From: Thalassovita taeanensis
GTDB lineage: Bacteria; Pseudomonadota; Alphaproteobacteria; Rhodobacterales; Rhodobacteraceae
DNA length: 64,000 nt
Assembly (NCBI RefSeq): GCF_900110775.1
Contig: NZ_FOEP01000008.1
Span: 62,001 to 126,000 of the forward strand
Direction: 5' to 3'
How positions within the stretch are numbered: the first letter of the stretch is position 1; the number at the start of each line of letters is the position of its first letter. Both the position numbers and the translations under genes were made by a program. Positions 51,566 to 60,116 of the stretch are shown here, in pieces. The notes beneath the pieces are model-generated. The model searched no databases. It was not told the DNA's origin and saw only the letters and a list, made by a program, of their open reading frames with translations.

Positions 51566-51586
51566 AAAAGGCCCACTTTGCCTTTT
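51566..51586 (-). terminator. Mini-terminator between the DUF3768 and ParB-like genes
   Basis: AAAAGGC (51566-51572) and GCCTTTT (51580-51586) form a 7-bp stem with a T-rich run on the minus strand. It is a diverged relative of the 42429/46752/52065 repeat. Confidence 0.6.
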
Positions 51587-51639
51587 TGAGGGGCAGCGGG
51601 CCTTCATCGTCTCAGATGTCAGGGGAGGAGTCCCCTGCC

Positions 51640-52029
51640 CTACCAGTCGCGCGCCAGCATGATGGTCAGCACGCGGACGGTGGTGGCAGGATTGTCCGGG
51701 GTCTCAGCCCCGTAGCGGAAATCCGAGTCTGCTTCATAGAGATCGATTTTCCAGAACACGGTCTCGCCCCGGATCTCGACCGCGCCAAAATCGTGCCAGC
51801 CTTCAGGGTCATTCTCGGGCTCGAATGTATCGAACGCACCGGTGGCCTTCACCGCCTCGGCCATGAAGCCGTCATCGGCTTCCATAAGCGCGCGAGTGAC
51901 ATGCATGCGGCCCTGAATGGGCTGCACGGGCGGCACCCCAAGGCACGCGAGCTTGCGAAACGCGTCGTTTTGCGCCGCGATCACGGTCGGATCTGGACGG
52001 TCTGGCTGGGGTTGAACGGTCATGGACAT
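51640..52029 (-). CDS. DUF3768 plasmid protein
   Basis: This 129-residue protein has the DUF3768 pattern: IAAQNDAFRKLACLG, GRMHVTRALMEADDGFMAEA, DPEGWHDFGAVEIRGETVFW and a final TIMLARDW. It is common on alphaproteobacterial plasmids; function is unknown. The start is ATG 52029 or the ATG two codons later. Confidence 0.85.
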   Translation of the reverse strand: MSMTVQPQPDRPDPTVIAAQNDAFRKLACLGVPPVQPIQGRMHVTRALMEADDGFMAEAVKATGAFDTFEPENDPEGWHDFGAVEIRGETVFWKIDLYEADSDFRYGAETPDNPATTVRVLTIMLARDW

Positions 52030-52064
52030 GGGGATCTCCTTTGAGAAGTTGAAACACCCTTCCC

Positions 52065-52084
52065 AAAGCCCGCTTTCACTTTTC
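52065..52084. repeat. Short backbone repeat, copy at 52065
   Basis: AAAGCCCGCTTTCACTTTTC lies between the stop of the 52117-52326 gene and the start of the DUF3768 gene. It is nearly identical to the copies at 42429 and 46752. A partial copy (ACACTTTCACTTTTC) lies at 53896-53910. Confidence 0.6.
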
Positions 52085-52116
52085 TGCTTGGCGAAAGGAT
52101 CGAAGCAGAAGGCGCC

Positions 52117-52326
52117 TTACCCGAACAGCCCTCTGGCTCTGTAGTTCGGGTTGGGGATGGTTTCGATCCAGCCGCCTTGGTGCTTGATGCTCTCGAGCGC
52201 TGCCGAGAGCGGATAAGCGCCCTCGGACGGGCTCCACCAATAGGCACCGCGCTTGAAGACGATGATCTTGCGGCGGCCGTCGTTGAAGCAGGCCACCCGC
52301 AGCGTCTTGGGTTCCTTACGTGACAT
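52117..52326 (-). CDS. Small conserved plasmid protein
   Basis: This 69-residue protein has a basic start (RKEPKTLRVACFNDGRRKII), an aromatic segment (FKRGAYWWSPSEGAYPLSAA) and a short tail. No named family. It lies 23 bp after the ArdC gene on the same strand and may be co-expressed with it. Confidence 0.65.
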   Translation of the reverse strand: MSRKEPKTLRVACFNDGRRKIIVFKRGAYWWSPSEGAYPLSAALESIKHQGGWIETIPNPNYRARGLFG

Positions 52327-52349
52327 GCGAGTCTCCGTTCTCTGTGTGG

Positions 52350-53288
52350 TCAGGCGGCCTCGGCACTGCGCCCTGCCCTGCCCGTCTCCGATCTGGCGAT
52401 CAGATAGTCGCAGGCGCGCTGCGCATCTGCGGCGTGCTTGAAGATCGCACCCTTGTCCGACCGAAGAACGCGCAACCAGTTGTGGAGATAGGCGGCATTC
52501 ATCTCGAGCGTATGCGCCGTGAAGCCAAGCGTTTGACCCAGGAACACCGAGGTCAATTCTGCGACGATCTCTTCGCGCGCGTAAGAGGTGTTGCCGAATT
52601 TCGAGAGACCGAAATCTCGGTTCAGTCGATGCGGGGCTTTCGTGGCATGGGCCAGCTCATGGGCCCAGACCCCGTAGAAATTGCGCGGGTCCTGGAACCG
52701 CGTGATGGACGGCATGTAAACCTTGTCCACGGGCGGCAGGTAGTACGCTTCCGTTCCTGTGAAGACGGTCGTGATGTCGATGGCATCGAAAAACGCCTGC
52801 ATGTGCGGGATGGGCTCGGACGGCGGATGCTCGGGCACGGGCTCCGGGTCAGGGTAGAAGCTGTCGGGCAAGCCCTCGATCTGGCAGGCATTGAACACAC
52901 GGTAGGATTTCTGGAAGCGGAAGATACGGGCTTCCTCGGAGTGATCATCCCCGTCGCTGTGATCATGCTCATCGCCGGCGTCTCTCCGGCTTTGACCGTA
53001 GTAAACGACGACAGAGGACTTCTCGCCCTTGCGGACCTTTGCGTCCAACGCATTGGCCTGCGGCAGCGTCATCCAGAAGGGAGAGCTGTGGCCCGCCATC
53101 ACGGTCCGCATCGTCAGCAGAAAGTTGTTCACCCCCTGGTAGGGTTCACCGCCCACGCGCAGGGGACGAGAGCTGCCACCTGCGGTCCAAGGCTTGCGCC
53201 ACGGCAGGACGCCGCGCTCAATAATACGGATGATTTCGTTTGTGATGACCTCGGAGGCATCGAATTTGGGCGTGCGGGATCGGGCCAT
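52350..53288 (-). CDS. ardC: ArdC-like antirestriction protein
   Basis: This 312-residue protein has the ArdC N-terminal ssDNA-binding domain (IIRIIERGVLPWRKPWTAGG, then QGVNNFLLTM) and a C-terminal zincin-like metallopeptidase with WAHELAHATKAPHRL and a distal Glu in AREEIVAELTS. ArdC proteins protect incoming plasmid DNA from host restriction during conjugation. A polar His/Asp insert (DEHDHSDGDDHSEE) sits between the domains. Confidence 0.9.
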   Translation of the reverse strand: MARSRTPKFDASEVITNEIIRIIERGVLPWRKPWTAGGSSRPLRVGGEPYQGVNNFLLTMRTVMAGHSSPFWMTLPQANALDAKVRKGEKSSVVVYYGQSRRDAGDEHDHSDGDDHSEEARIFRFQKSYRVFNACQIEGLPDSFYPDPEPVPEHPPSEPIPHMQAFFDAIDITTVFTGTEAYYLPPVDKVYMPSITRFQDPRNFYGVWAHELAHATKAPHRLNRDFGLSKFGNTSYAREEIVAELTSVFLGQTLGFTAHTLEMNAAYLHNWLRVLRSDKGAIFKHAADAQRACDYLIARSETGRAGRSAEAA

Positions 53289-53327
53289 GGCTGGCGTCCT
53301 TTCGAGTGTTGGTGAGAAGATTGGGGC

Positions 53328-53813
53328 TCAGGTTGATTGACGGGGCCGCGGATCATTGAGGATCCTCGCGCCGAGCCCTTCGACCATGTCGATGTAGCCG
53401 ATCAGTGAAACGGACCTGCCGGCATCCGAATGGTCTGGGTCGAGCGATCCGTCCCGCGCCACGCGCGGCAGGTTCGCGAAGGCGATGACATCAGTGACGG
53501 GTCGGATATCGATGAACGGGGTCCCTCGTGCGACCGCAAGAGTGGCCAAGGGAAAGCGCTCGATTGGCGCGAAGGTTGAAACGGTGGTCCAACCGAGATG
53601 CATGAATGTCCCACCCTCTCCGCAGATCACATGCGCGTTTGGCAATAACGCCGCCTGCTTCAGATAGCCGAGGTCACGCAGGACAGTCTCGCGCTCGAGC
53701 CGTTGTGCCTGCCCCGTCTGGCCGGTTCGGCGTAGTTCCTTGTGTCGCCACCACGAGGCAGCGGTGGCGCGTAACACGCGCAAGACACCTGTTTGCATCG
53801 GAATGCCCTTCAT
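53328..53813 (-). CDS. Hypothetical plasmid protein
   Basis: This 161-residue protein (ATG 53813 or 53798) has a basic N-terminal helix (LRATAASWWRHKELRRTGQT) and a strand-rich remainder with ICGEGGTFMHLGWTTVSTFA. No family was recognised. It is the first backbone gene after the replication cassette, on the same strand as repABC but separated by 358 bp. Confidence 0.6.
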   Translation of the reverse strand: MKGIPMQTGVLRVLRATAASWWRHKELRRTGQTGQAQRLERETVLRDLGYLKQAALLPNAHVICGEGGTFMHLGWTTVSTFAPIERFPLATLAVARGTPFIDIRPVTDVIAFANLPRVARDGSLDPDHSDAGRSVSLIGYIDMVEGLGARILNDPRPRQST

Positions 53814-54171
53814 CAGGAAAGACAGACCGGAATCCGGCCCGGACCCATCTGAGGGACCCCAAAGGCCCTCATCCGCCAGTCACAAAACCCGAAGGACACT
53901 TTCACTTTTCTCGAGCATTGACCCTGTCCTGGCCAATTTCAGCGGGTCCTCACCACACCGCGCCATGCCTGCGTTTTTGTCGAAGCCATTGATTTGGAAC
54001 AGCAGAGGAATCTGGGGACGCAAAATCGGCAACGGGAATTGGCAAAATCTTGCACAAGGTGCTAAATTATCGTTACTTGGCAGATAGTTAGCAGATTCAG
54101 CAGATCGGCAAGATACTTTCTACAGCCCTGCCTACATCTGCGGATGCGTAACATCTTTTAATCTTACCCTC
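53814..54171. other. Gene-less region after repC
   Basis: No supported gene. It contains a partial copy of the backbone repeat at 53896-53910 and becomes AT-richer towards repC (about 54000-54170). No clear intrinsic terminator was seen after repC. Confidence 0.4.
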
Positions 54172-55452
54172 TTACGCCGCTTGCCCGCTGAGCCTGCCAT
54201 AAAAGCTACGCTCAAGATGCAACTCCCCTGCCCCGGCTTTCTCGACCATGCCGCGCAGATATCCGCCTGGTGAGGCAACCTCGCCCGCGCTGTGCTTCTC
54301 GAACACAAGTGCAAACGCAGCCGTGGCCACCTGAGTGCCCATTCGGTCCTGAGCCACGTTCCAAGCATGCTCCGAAATCCCGATCATCGGCCTGAGTTGC
54401 CCGGCAACCCGATGCAGATCGCCCCAATCCTTCAGGAATCCGCCCATGTTACGCGCCCAGGACGCGAACTCTGGACAGGCCTGCATGATTGTTGGCAGGT
54501 CAAGCGCGGTTCGCTTCTTGCGCACCTCTGCAACCCAGTCTTCCAGTTCCCCATCAACCCGCTCCTCGGGTCGTGCATTGGGCACGACATCCGCCGCTTC
54601 CTCTTTTTCAGAGGAATTACTAATTACAGGAATAAGTTGATTTGTAATTAGTATATGAGGTTCAGAAATGACCTCCCTGGGGTTCATTTCTTGAGTCTTC
54701 TTTATAGCTTGGGCGTCATTTTTGTCGGTGTTTTCCACAGGGTTTATCGCACCAGTCGCCTTGAGATAGGCCGCCTCGACTCGTTCCTGAAGTTCCTTGA
54801 ACCACGCCAGTAGTCGCTCCAGTTGTTCAGAGGCGTGATGGCGGCGCGGAAGTCGGTCCAGAAGCTCCTCGAAGAGACCCGTGAATTGCGTCCAGGGCCC
54901 GCGCAACGCGCCGCTTACCGCCGCCTCGATCCGCGCGCGGATCATCCGGCGCGCAACCGTGATCTGACGCTTCAAGCGCTGGCAGAGCTCGCGCTCGGCC
55001 TGCAACTCGGCCTGCAGCTCTTCAAACTCCTCGACTCGAGCCGAAAGCGGCGACAGATCGAAGCCGTAGGCCTCGACGATACGCCCCTCAGCGTCTCTGC
55101 GGCCCCACCGTTTGCCATTCGGGCTATCCTGGAAAGAGATCACACCGTTCTCTGCCAGACGCCGCGCATGACGCTTGAGTGCCGACAGAGAGAAGCCGGT
55201 CTGTTCCATCAGATAGGCGTTAGAGGCCCAGACGATCGGGCGCTGCCCCTCCTCCCAGTCCTGGGCCTGTGTGAAGGCCCCCAGTGTATCGAGGAGCATC
55301 ATGTCGCCGGCCTTCAGACCGATATGCGCTCCAACGCGCTTGAGCGCGACAAATGCCCGCGTCTTGGGTACTGCTACCCTTTCACCGGCTTGGGCAAGCT
55401 GCTCAGCAACCCCAAGACCCGGTGTCGGCTTGCGCCAACCTGTATGTTTCAT
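54172..55452 (-). CDS. repC: RepC replication initiator of the RepABC type
   Basis: This 426-residue protein opens with the RepC pattern (WRKPTPGLGVAEQLAQAGE, ALKRVGAHIGLKAGDMMLLD) and has a winged-helix DNA-binding part (NAYLMEQTGFSLSALKRHAR). The C-terminal domain has EFASWARNMGGFLKDWGDL. RepC starts replication at an origin inside its own gene. The leader upstream is covered by an antisense RNA signal. The gene is followed by backbone genes rather than by another rep function. Confidence 0.93.
   Translation of the reverse strand: MKHTGWRKPTPGLGVAEQLAQAGERVAVPKTRAFVALKRVGAHIGLKAGDMMLLDTLGAFTQAQDWEEGQRPIVWASNAYLMEQTGFSLSALKRHARRLAENGVISFQDSPNGKRWGRRDAEGRIVEAYGFDLSPLSARVEEFEELQAELQAERELCQRLKRQITVARRMIRARIEAAVSGALRGPWTQFTGLFEELLDRLPRRHHASEQLERLLAWFKELQERVEAAYLKATGAINPVENTDKNDAQAIKKTQEMNPREVISEPHILITNQLIPVISNSSEKEEAADVVPNARPEERVDGELEDWVAEVRKKRTALDLPTIMQACPEFASWARNMGGFLKDWGDLHRVAGQLRPMIGISEHAWNVAQDRMGTQVATAAFALVFEKHSAGEVASPGGYLRGMVEKAGAGELHLERSFYGRLSGQAA
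54619..54652. other. Candidate replication origin inside repC
   Basis: A perfect 10-bp inverted repeat (ACTAATTACA 54619-54628, TGTAATTAGT 54643-54652) sits in the most AT-rich stretch of repC. In studied repABC plasmids oriV lies in such an AT-rich part of repC. Localisation here is by analogy. Confidence 0.5.
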
Positions 55453-55516
55453 GCCTGTATCTCACCTCCGGTTGTGTGGAGGCAAAAGAAAGCCGTTCGC
55501 TCAGAAGCGTTCGTCG

Positions 55517-55545
55517 TTGACAGTGAATCCTGTGAGACTTATCTT
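55517..55545 (+). promoter_or_regulatory. Strong promoter for the antisense RNA of repC
   Basis: TTGACA (55517-55522), a 17-bp spacer and TATCTT (55540-55545) form a near-consensus housekeeping promoter. It is directed against repC transcription in the repB-repC gap. Confidence 0.75.
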
Positions 55546-55551
55546 GAAGGT

Positions 55552-55605
55552 GACCAAACCATTAAGATCAGCTCTCAGGCCACACCGCTTGGGGGCTTTT
55601 CTTTT
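55552..55605 (+). ncRNA. ctRNA, antisense incompatibility RNA of the repABC cassette
   Basis: A short transcript of about 54 nt is predicted from the promoter at 55517 to a terminator: AGCTCTCAGG (55570-55579) pairs, with G-U wobbles, with CTTGGGGGCT (55588-55597), followed by TTTTCTTTT. Position between repB and repC, opposite orientation, size and single stem-loop all match known repABC ctRNAs, which limit RepC translation and set copy number and incompatibility. Confidence 0.75.
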
Positions 55606-55679
55606 GCCGTTAATTCACTTGTCGTTCCTTTTTTGCTCCTTGCCTCATCGTTCCGAAGAACATCTCACCAACGCTGTCT

Positions 55680-56702
55680 TCAGTCGGTATCCTTCTCCGT
55701 GTCTTCGACGTTCAAATAGCTTGCGACTAAGTCTCCAAGCTTTTCGAGACGCTCTTGGTCAATCGGCACTCCTGCAACCTTGATTGATAGGTTTCCATCG
55801 ACGGAAGTGACCGAAAGATTTCGGTTGCCCACCTTGCGCTTCACGGTGAGTTTTTGGGGCTTTGTCTTTGGTTTTGGCTTGGCTTTGTTCGTTCTCTCCA
55901 AGCTCGCTAAGGCACCCTGTAAATCGCGAAAGCTCATGTCGTAGACGTTCTTGAACGTGTTCAAGATTTGATCCTGCGCAGCAAAAACGGACCGTGCTCG
56001 CGAGACTAGGCTCTCATGCACACCAATTTTCTTGGCGAAGGCCACAGCTGTCAGTTTCTCTTCGCCAGAAGCCAGCGTCTCATACATTTCACCAATCGAA
56101 ACCAATCGCTCAAAAGGGCTGAGATTCTCGCGCTCCTCATTCTCGCGAAACCGCAGAAACAACATTTCAAACTTGCTGTTCTCAGCGTTTCGCGCGTCAG
56201 GCGGGGCTAGTATTGCACGAAGGGGTACACCGAGCTCTGACGCGGCAGCCAGTCGGCGGCGTCCTGTCAGCATCACGAATGGAACCCCCGCGATATTCGA
56301 CGGGTCCAACGGATCCGGCTGCCAATCCGGATCCTCTGGCCACACTAGAATGGGCGTGTCCTGCCCGTTCGAAGCAATGCTGTTTACCAAAGACCTGAAG
56401 GCTTCCTGGGACATCCAGTCTTGTCGGCGGTCGGTTCCCATTGGATCGGAGATTTGATCTGGCGACAGGCTTATCTCATGGCGACCGTTGAGGATATCCA
56501 AACAAAGCTCGGCTCTGCTTCGCTCTACTGCAGCTTGCGACTGCGCAAGCGCTCCTGATTTCCAGGCACTACCGGCCCCCTTGAAAGGAGTCGAAACAGC
56601 ATCACTCGATTCTGTCCTGCCTTCGGAGCCGCTCGCACGTTCCTTGTTTGTATCGAGATTGGTAGCCTTGCTGACCAGCGACCTTGGAATACTGCGTTTC
56701 AT
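55680..56702 (-). CDS. repB: RepB, ParB-type partition protein
   Basis: This 340-residue protein has an N-terminal ParB domain (FVMLTGRRRLAAASELGVPL, FRENEERENLSPFERLVSIG), a helix-turn-helix (AVAFAKKIGVHESLVSRARS) and a basic C-terminal linker and dimer domain (KAKPKPKTKPQKLTVKRKVG). It binds parS and RepA for segregation. Its start overlaps the repA stop (ATGA). A parS-like dyad lies inside the gene at 55949-55966. Confidence 0.93.
   Translation of the reverse strand: MKRSIPRSLVSKATNLDTNKERASGSEGRTESSDAVSTPFKGAGSAWKSGALAQSQAAVERSRAELCLDILNGRHEISLSPDQISDPMGTDRRQDWMSQEAFRSLVNSIASNGQDTPILVWPEDPDWQPDPLDPSNIAGVPFVMLTGRRRLAAASELGVPLRAILAPPDARNAENSKFEMLFLRFRENEERENLSPFERLVSIGEMYETLASGEEKLTAVAFAKKIGVHESLVSRARSVFAAQDQILNTFKNVYDMSFRDLQGALASLERTNKAKPKPKTKPQKLTVKRKVGNRNLSVTSVDGNLSIKVAGVPIDQERLEKLGDLVASYLNVEDTEKDTD
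55949..55966. other. Candidate parS site inside repB
   Basis: TCTTGAACGTGTTCAAGA is a near-perfect 18-bp dyad (only the central pair breaks symmetry). It shares its core with the 36-bp palindrome upstream of repA, suggesting that RepB binds both. Confidence 0.5.
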
Positions 56703-58054
56703 GCTTCACCCTCGCCGTCATCTTCATAGAATTCGTCCATCCAAGTATTGGCGTAGCCACGTTCGAGTCCTGGCCAGAGTCGCGATATTATGGCGTCGTT
56801 CACGGCATCGGCATTCGTGATGAACCGGTTGATCCCCTTGCGCTTTCCCGGCGTGTCTGGCTCGTATTCGTATACGGACTGATAGACGTCCGAAGCGTTC
56901 GAGATCGCGTCGGAACGCAAATAAAACACGGGCAGAATTTCCGTGGGGCAATGTTCTAGCAGGTTTCCGATGTGGTTAAGATCCTGCGCATTGGACCGTT
57001 GAACGATCGTTGGCAACAGCATGTTCGCACCGGTTCCGATCTCGATCCTTTCATGGGCCAGGATGTGCTGAAGCATCCCAAGCAGGCCAGTCACAAAGGT
57101 CGACAACGTCGCAATGTCGAACCCCTTCATGGTTTGCGGTATGACCAGTGAAGTAGACGCAATCACGTTATTCAACTGGAACAGTGTGAGCGCGGGTTGA
57201 TAGTCGATGATGATGACATCCAGCGTCTCCGCTAGTGCGGTGTCGAGCCGCTCCTGGTCGACCTTGCCGTCGACTACCAATTCGTTGGGTGGCGTTTTCG
57301 GTGGGTGGCCCGCTTTCCAGCGGTCGATGGCATCGCGTAGGTAGCGGTAAAAGCTCTTTCCGGCGGGGGCTTCGCGGACAAGCCGCGCAATCTGGATCTC
57401 ACCCTCGGATGTTTCGCCGTGAGCTGGAAGCAGGCGCAGGCCTGGCCAGGAGGTCTTGAGAAGGAAGCTATCGAGCGTTTGCGCATCGTGGTCGGTATAT
57501 GGCGCGTCTTCCGACTGAAAGAGTCCAGCAAAGTCCACCATAGAGGCGGTGTTTTCGTCGGGCATTTGGGGAAGGCCCTCTCCCCCGACGAAGTAGAGCG
57601 TTATTGTACTTTGCGGGTCAGCATCCATAACACCGACACGCATGCCGTAGTGCAAGCTGAGATACTGGGCAAAATGCGCCGCGCTCAGACTTTTGGCGGT
57701 CCCGCCTTTCTGGCTTGCAAACGAGATGACGGGCAAAGGTGCGTCAGGCTTCCGCCAGGCCAGGTAGTCGTACGGCCGCTTTGCCGAGGCTGCCAGAAGC
57801 GCCCGCATGTGCATCAATTCTGAAAGCGTGAAAACACGCTCTCTTCCAACATATTCTCCTGCGGGAAAGTCATCGCTCGAATTGGCGAACTTGGTCAGAT
57901 ACTGAATACTCACATTGAGAAACCTAGCGCACTGGCGCATGGACCAGGTTCGCTTGATGCGCTGACGCAAGGTGAGTTCCTTGTTCACTGCCACCATCGT
58001 GCGCTCAAGCCCACGTGACAGATCCGTCAAAAACTGTTCTAAACTACCGCTCAT
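56699..58054 (-). CDS. repA: RepA, ParA-type partition ATPase
   Basis: This 451-residue protein has an N-terminal helix-turn-helix (SMRQCARFLNVSIQYLTKFA), the deviant Walker A QKGGTAKS at 115-122, and Walker A' and B parts VGVMDADPQSTITLYF and LDVIIIDYQPALTL. It drives plasmid segregation and represses repABC. The three rep genes run repA-repB-repC on the minus strand. Confidence 0.94.
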   Translation of the reverse strand: MSGSLEQFLTDLSRGLERTMVAVNKELTLRQRIKRTWSMRQCARFLNVSIQYLTKFANSSDDFPAGEYVGRERVFTLSELMHMRALLAASAKRPYDYLAWRKPDAPLPVISFASQKGGTAKSLSAAHFAQYLSLHYGMRVGVMDADPQSTITLYFVGGEGLPQMPDENTASMVDFAGLFQSEDAPYTDHDAQTLDSFLLKTSWPGLRLLPAHGETSEGEIQIARLVREAPAGKSFYRYLRDAIDRWKAGHPPKTPPNELVVDGKVDQERLDTALAETLDVIIIDYQPALTLFQLNNVIASTSLVIPQTMKGFDIATLSTFVTGLLGMLQHILAHERIEIGTGANMLLPTIVQRSNAQDLNHIGNLLEHCPTEILPVFYLRSDAISNASDVYQSVYEYEPDTPGKRKGINRFITNADAVNDAIISRLWPGLERGYANTWMDEFYEDDGEGEA

Positions 58055-58188
58055 TTATAAGCCCTGACTTCGGTTGGGTCCGAGTTCGACTCGATTCTGC
58101 TTCAATGGTAGCACGGTTCTGAGCAAAAGATAAAGATACCACGCGCCTATAGGTTTCAGGCGCTTATTTTGAGGCTCAGTGGCTCCAG

Positions 58189-58224
58189 AAACTCCAATCT
58201 TGAACGCGTTCAAGATTGGAGTTT
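58189..58224. other. Perfect 36-bp palindrome upstream of repA, candidate parS
   Basis: The two 18-bp halves (58189-58206 and 58207-58224) are exact complements. The centre is CTTGAACGCGTTCAAG, which recurs as a near-copy in repB. parS sites of repABC plasmids are often found beside repA. It starts 135 bp before the repA start codon. Confidence 0.65.
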
Positions 58225-58833
58225 AAGTCGGCTGACCAGAGCGAAGCCGATCAACCATGCATGTTTCACGCCGCGTCTTTCGGACCCCAGGAGATGACCG
58301 TCCTAGTTGGTGGCTTTGCCCATGTTTGCGTTGAAGCCGTGATCACAGATGCTCACCGTGAAGTAGCCAGCGCCGGTCTCCCCTTTCTGAATCTTCTAGA
58401 TGCCGCCGCACTCGGTCAGCTTGCCTCACGGGGAGCGTCCGGCGACGCGTTGCGCGAAGGCCGTCCTGTTCGACCTCGCGACGGGTTCGATGGTAATTCC
58501 CAGGTCGGAGGTCAAGATGGAGATTGAGCCGAAGCCTTTGGCGGTTTCGTTGTCGGCGCTTGTGAAACTGATGCAGCCCGAAGGGTAGCTGCGCGGTTGA
58601 CCAAGGCCTGACCACGCTGGATGCGAAGCGCCGCATAGAAGGGTAGGGGAGGAAGATGGGCCACAGCCGTTGTAGACGGGGCGGCCGCTGCGATGTGCAT
58701 TCCATGCAACCGGTACGCACCGGGAGACCTGCGGGGACCGGAAGAAATGCCACAGGGAAATGCGCGGCGTCCTTAAAACTGAACAAAACAAGTAGACCCC
58801 TTACTCTCGTGCACGCGCGCAACAAGCGTTGCG
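58225..58833. other. Region between repA and the DUF4143 ATPase with no supported gene
   Basis: Several frames are open for 60-160 codons on both strands, but none has convincing composition, start signals or a family motif. It could hold remnants of a mobile element or a small gene I cannot recognise. Confidence 0.4.
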
Positions 58834-59997
58834 CTATAGTGCTCTCAACAGCCCGATCCCTTGCTCAAGAGGCATTGCACGAACGCCTTCGGCCACGGGG
58901 ACGTCATGCTCTCCGGCGTAGATCAACAGCTTCCAGCTGGCCTTGATGTCTTCCGCGCCCACATAGAACCCGCGCGAGACCTTTGGCGCAGTCGTGCGCT
59001 TGATCTCAACGGCCCAGATGTCGCCCCCAGGCAGGCGAAGGACCAAGTCAAGTTCAGCTCCGGCAGAAGTGCGATAGAAGAAGGGTTCGGTGCCGGTTGG
59101 TGCAGCGGCAAGAAGGGCCTCGATACAGAACCCCTCCCAACTGCCGCCAACGACGGGGTGCCCGAGCAAGCCCTCGATTGTCCCAATGCTTAACAGGGCA
59201 TGCACGACCCCGCTGTCGCGGACATAAACCTTTGGCGATTTCACCAAACGCTTGCCGACATTCTCATGCCAGGGCTGCAGTCGCCGCACCAGCATGAGAT
59301 CAACGAGCAGATCGAGGTAGCGTCCAATCGTTTGGCCGGAGACGCCCAGCCCCTCGGCGAGGGCTGCAGCGTTCAATAGACCACCTTGCACATGCGCAAG
59401 CATTGTCCAGAAGCGCCGCAAGGTTGCGGCTGGAATACGCGGTCCGAGGGCAGGGATGTCACGTTCCAGATATGTACGCAGAAAATCCAGACGCCAATCC
59501 ATGCTGGCTTGATCGCTTGAAGCCATGAAGCTGTCAGGAAAGCCACCACGCAGCCAGAGCGCATTCAACTGATCAGCCCCCACCTCGGTAAGCTGTAGAG
59601 GGGGCATTTCGATATACCTGACACGTCCAGCAAGGGATTCTGCCGACTGTTGGAGTAGGACGTTGGAGGCTGATCCCAAGAGCAGAAACTGGCCCGCTCG
59701 AAAACCGGCCCGCCTGCGCTGGTCGATCTGACCACGCAGGCTCTTGAAGAGGCCAGGCATCTGCTGCACCTCATCGAGGATGACGAGTTTTCCCGCCTGT
59801 TCATCCAGATATAGATCCGGTTCGGTCAGGATCTGCCTGTCCGCATCTCGTTCTAGATCAAGGTATACCGATGGTTGCTCCGAAGCGATGTCTAGAGCGA
59901 GCGTGGTTTTCCCAACCTGCCGGGGGCCGAGGAGGACAACAGCAGCTTGGCTCTCGAGCGCGGATTGCACAAAGTGATGAGTTTGGCGCTTATACAT
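58834..59997 (-). CDS. AAA ATPase with DUF4143 (AAA_14 family)
   Basis: From the ATG at 59997 this is 387 residues. The N-terminal ATPase has Walker A LLGPRQVGKTT, Walker B KLVILDEVQQMPG and QFLLLGSAS. A C-terminal DUF4143 domain is nuclease-like with FYRTSAGAELDLVL and AVEIKRTTAPKVS (the D-ExK motif). Such proteins are widespread, with unclear function. It is downstream of the resolvase gene on the same strand. Confidence 0.9.
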   Translation of the reverse strand: MYKRQTHHFVQSALESQAAVVLLGPRQVGKTTLALDIASEQPSVYLDLERDADRQILTEPDLYLDEQAGKLVILDEVQQMPGLFKSLRGQIDQRRRAGFRAGQFLLLGSASNVLLQQSAESLAGRVRYIEMPPLQLTEVGADQLNALWLRGGFPDSFMASSDQASMDWRLDFLRTYLERDIPALGPRIPAATLRRFWTMLAHVQGGLLNAAALAEGLGVSGQTIGRYLDLLVDLMLVRRLQPWHENVGKRLVKSPKVYVRDSGVVHALLSIGTIEGLLGHPVVGGSWEGFCIEALLAAAPTGTEPFFYRTSAGAELDLVLRLPGGDIWAVEIKRTTAPKVSRGFYVGAEDIKASWKLLIYAGEHDVPVAEGVRAMPLEQGIGLLRAL

Positions 59998-60116
59998 ACC
60001 TTGCAATTACTCCACACGATGGAAGATTTGCAAGGATAAACTGCTTAGCGGGTAAAGTTGCCACTCAATTGGAGATGTCGCCTGATGTGACGAACAGGCT
60101 TAGCGTCAAAACTCAC

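Noticed and set aside
50353-52044. Long plus-strand open frame (about 560 codons)
   Set aside because: It is the complement of the ParB-like and DUF3768 genes, with no domain motif or start signal.
58216-58825. Possible transposase or IS remnant
   Set aside because: No DDE, HTH or terminal repeats were recognised in any frame, so it was left as unassigned.
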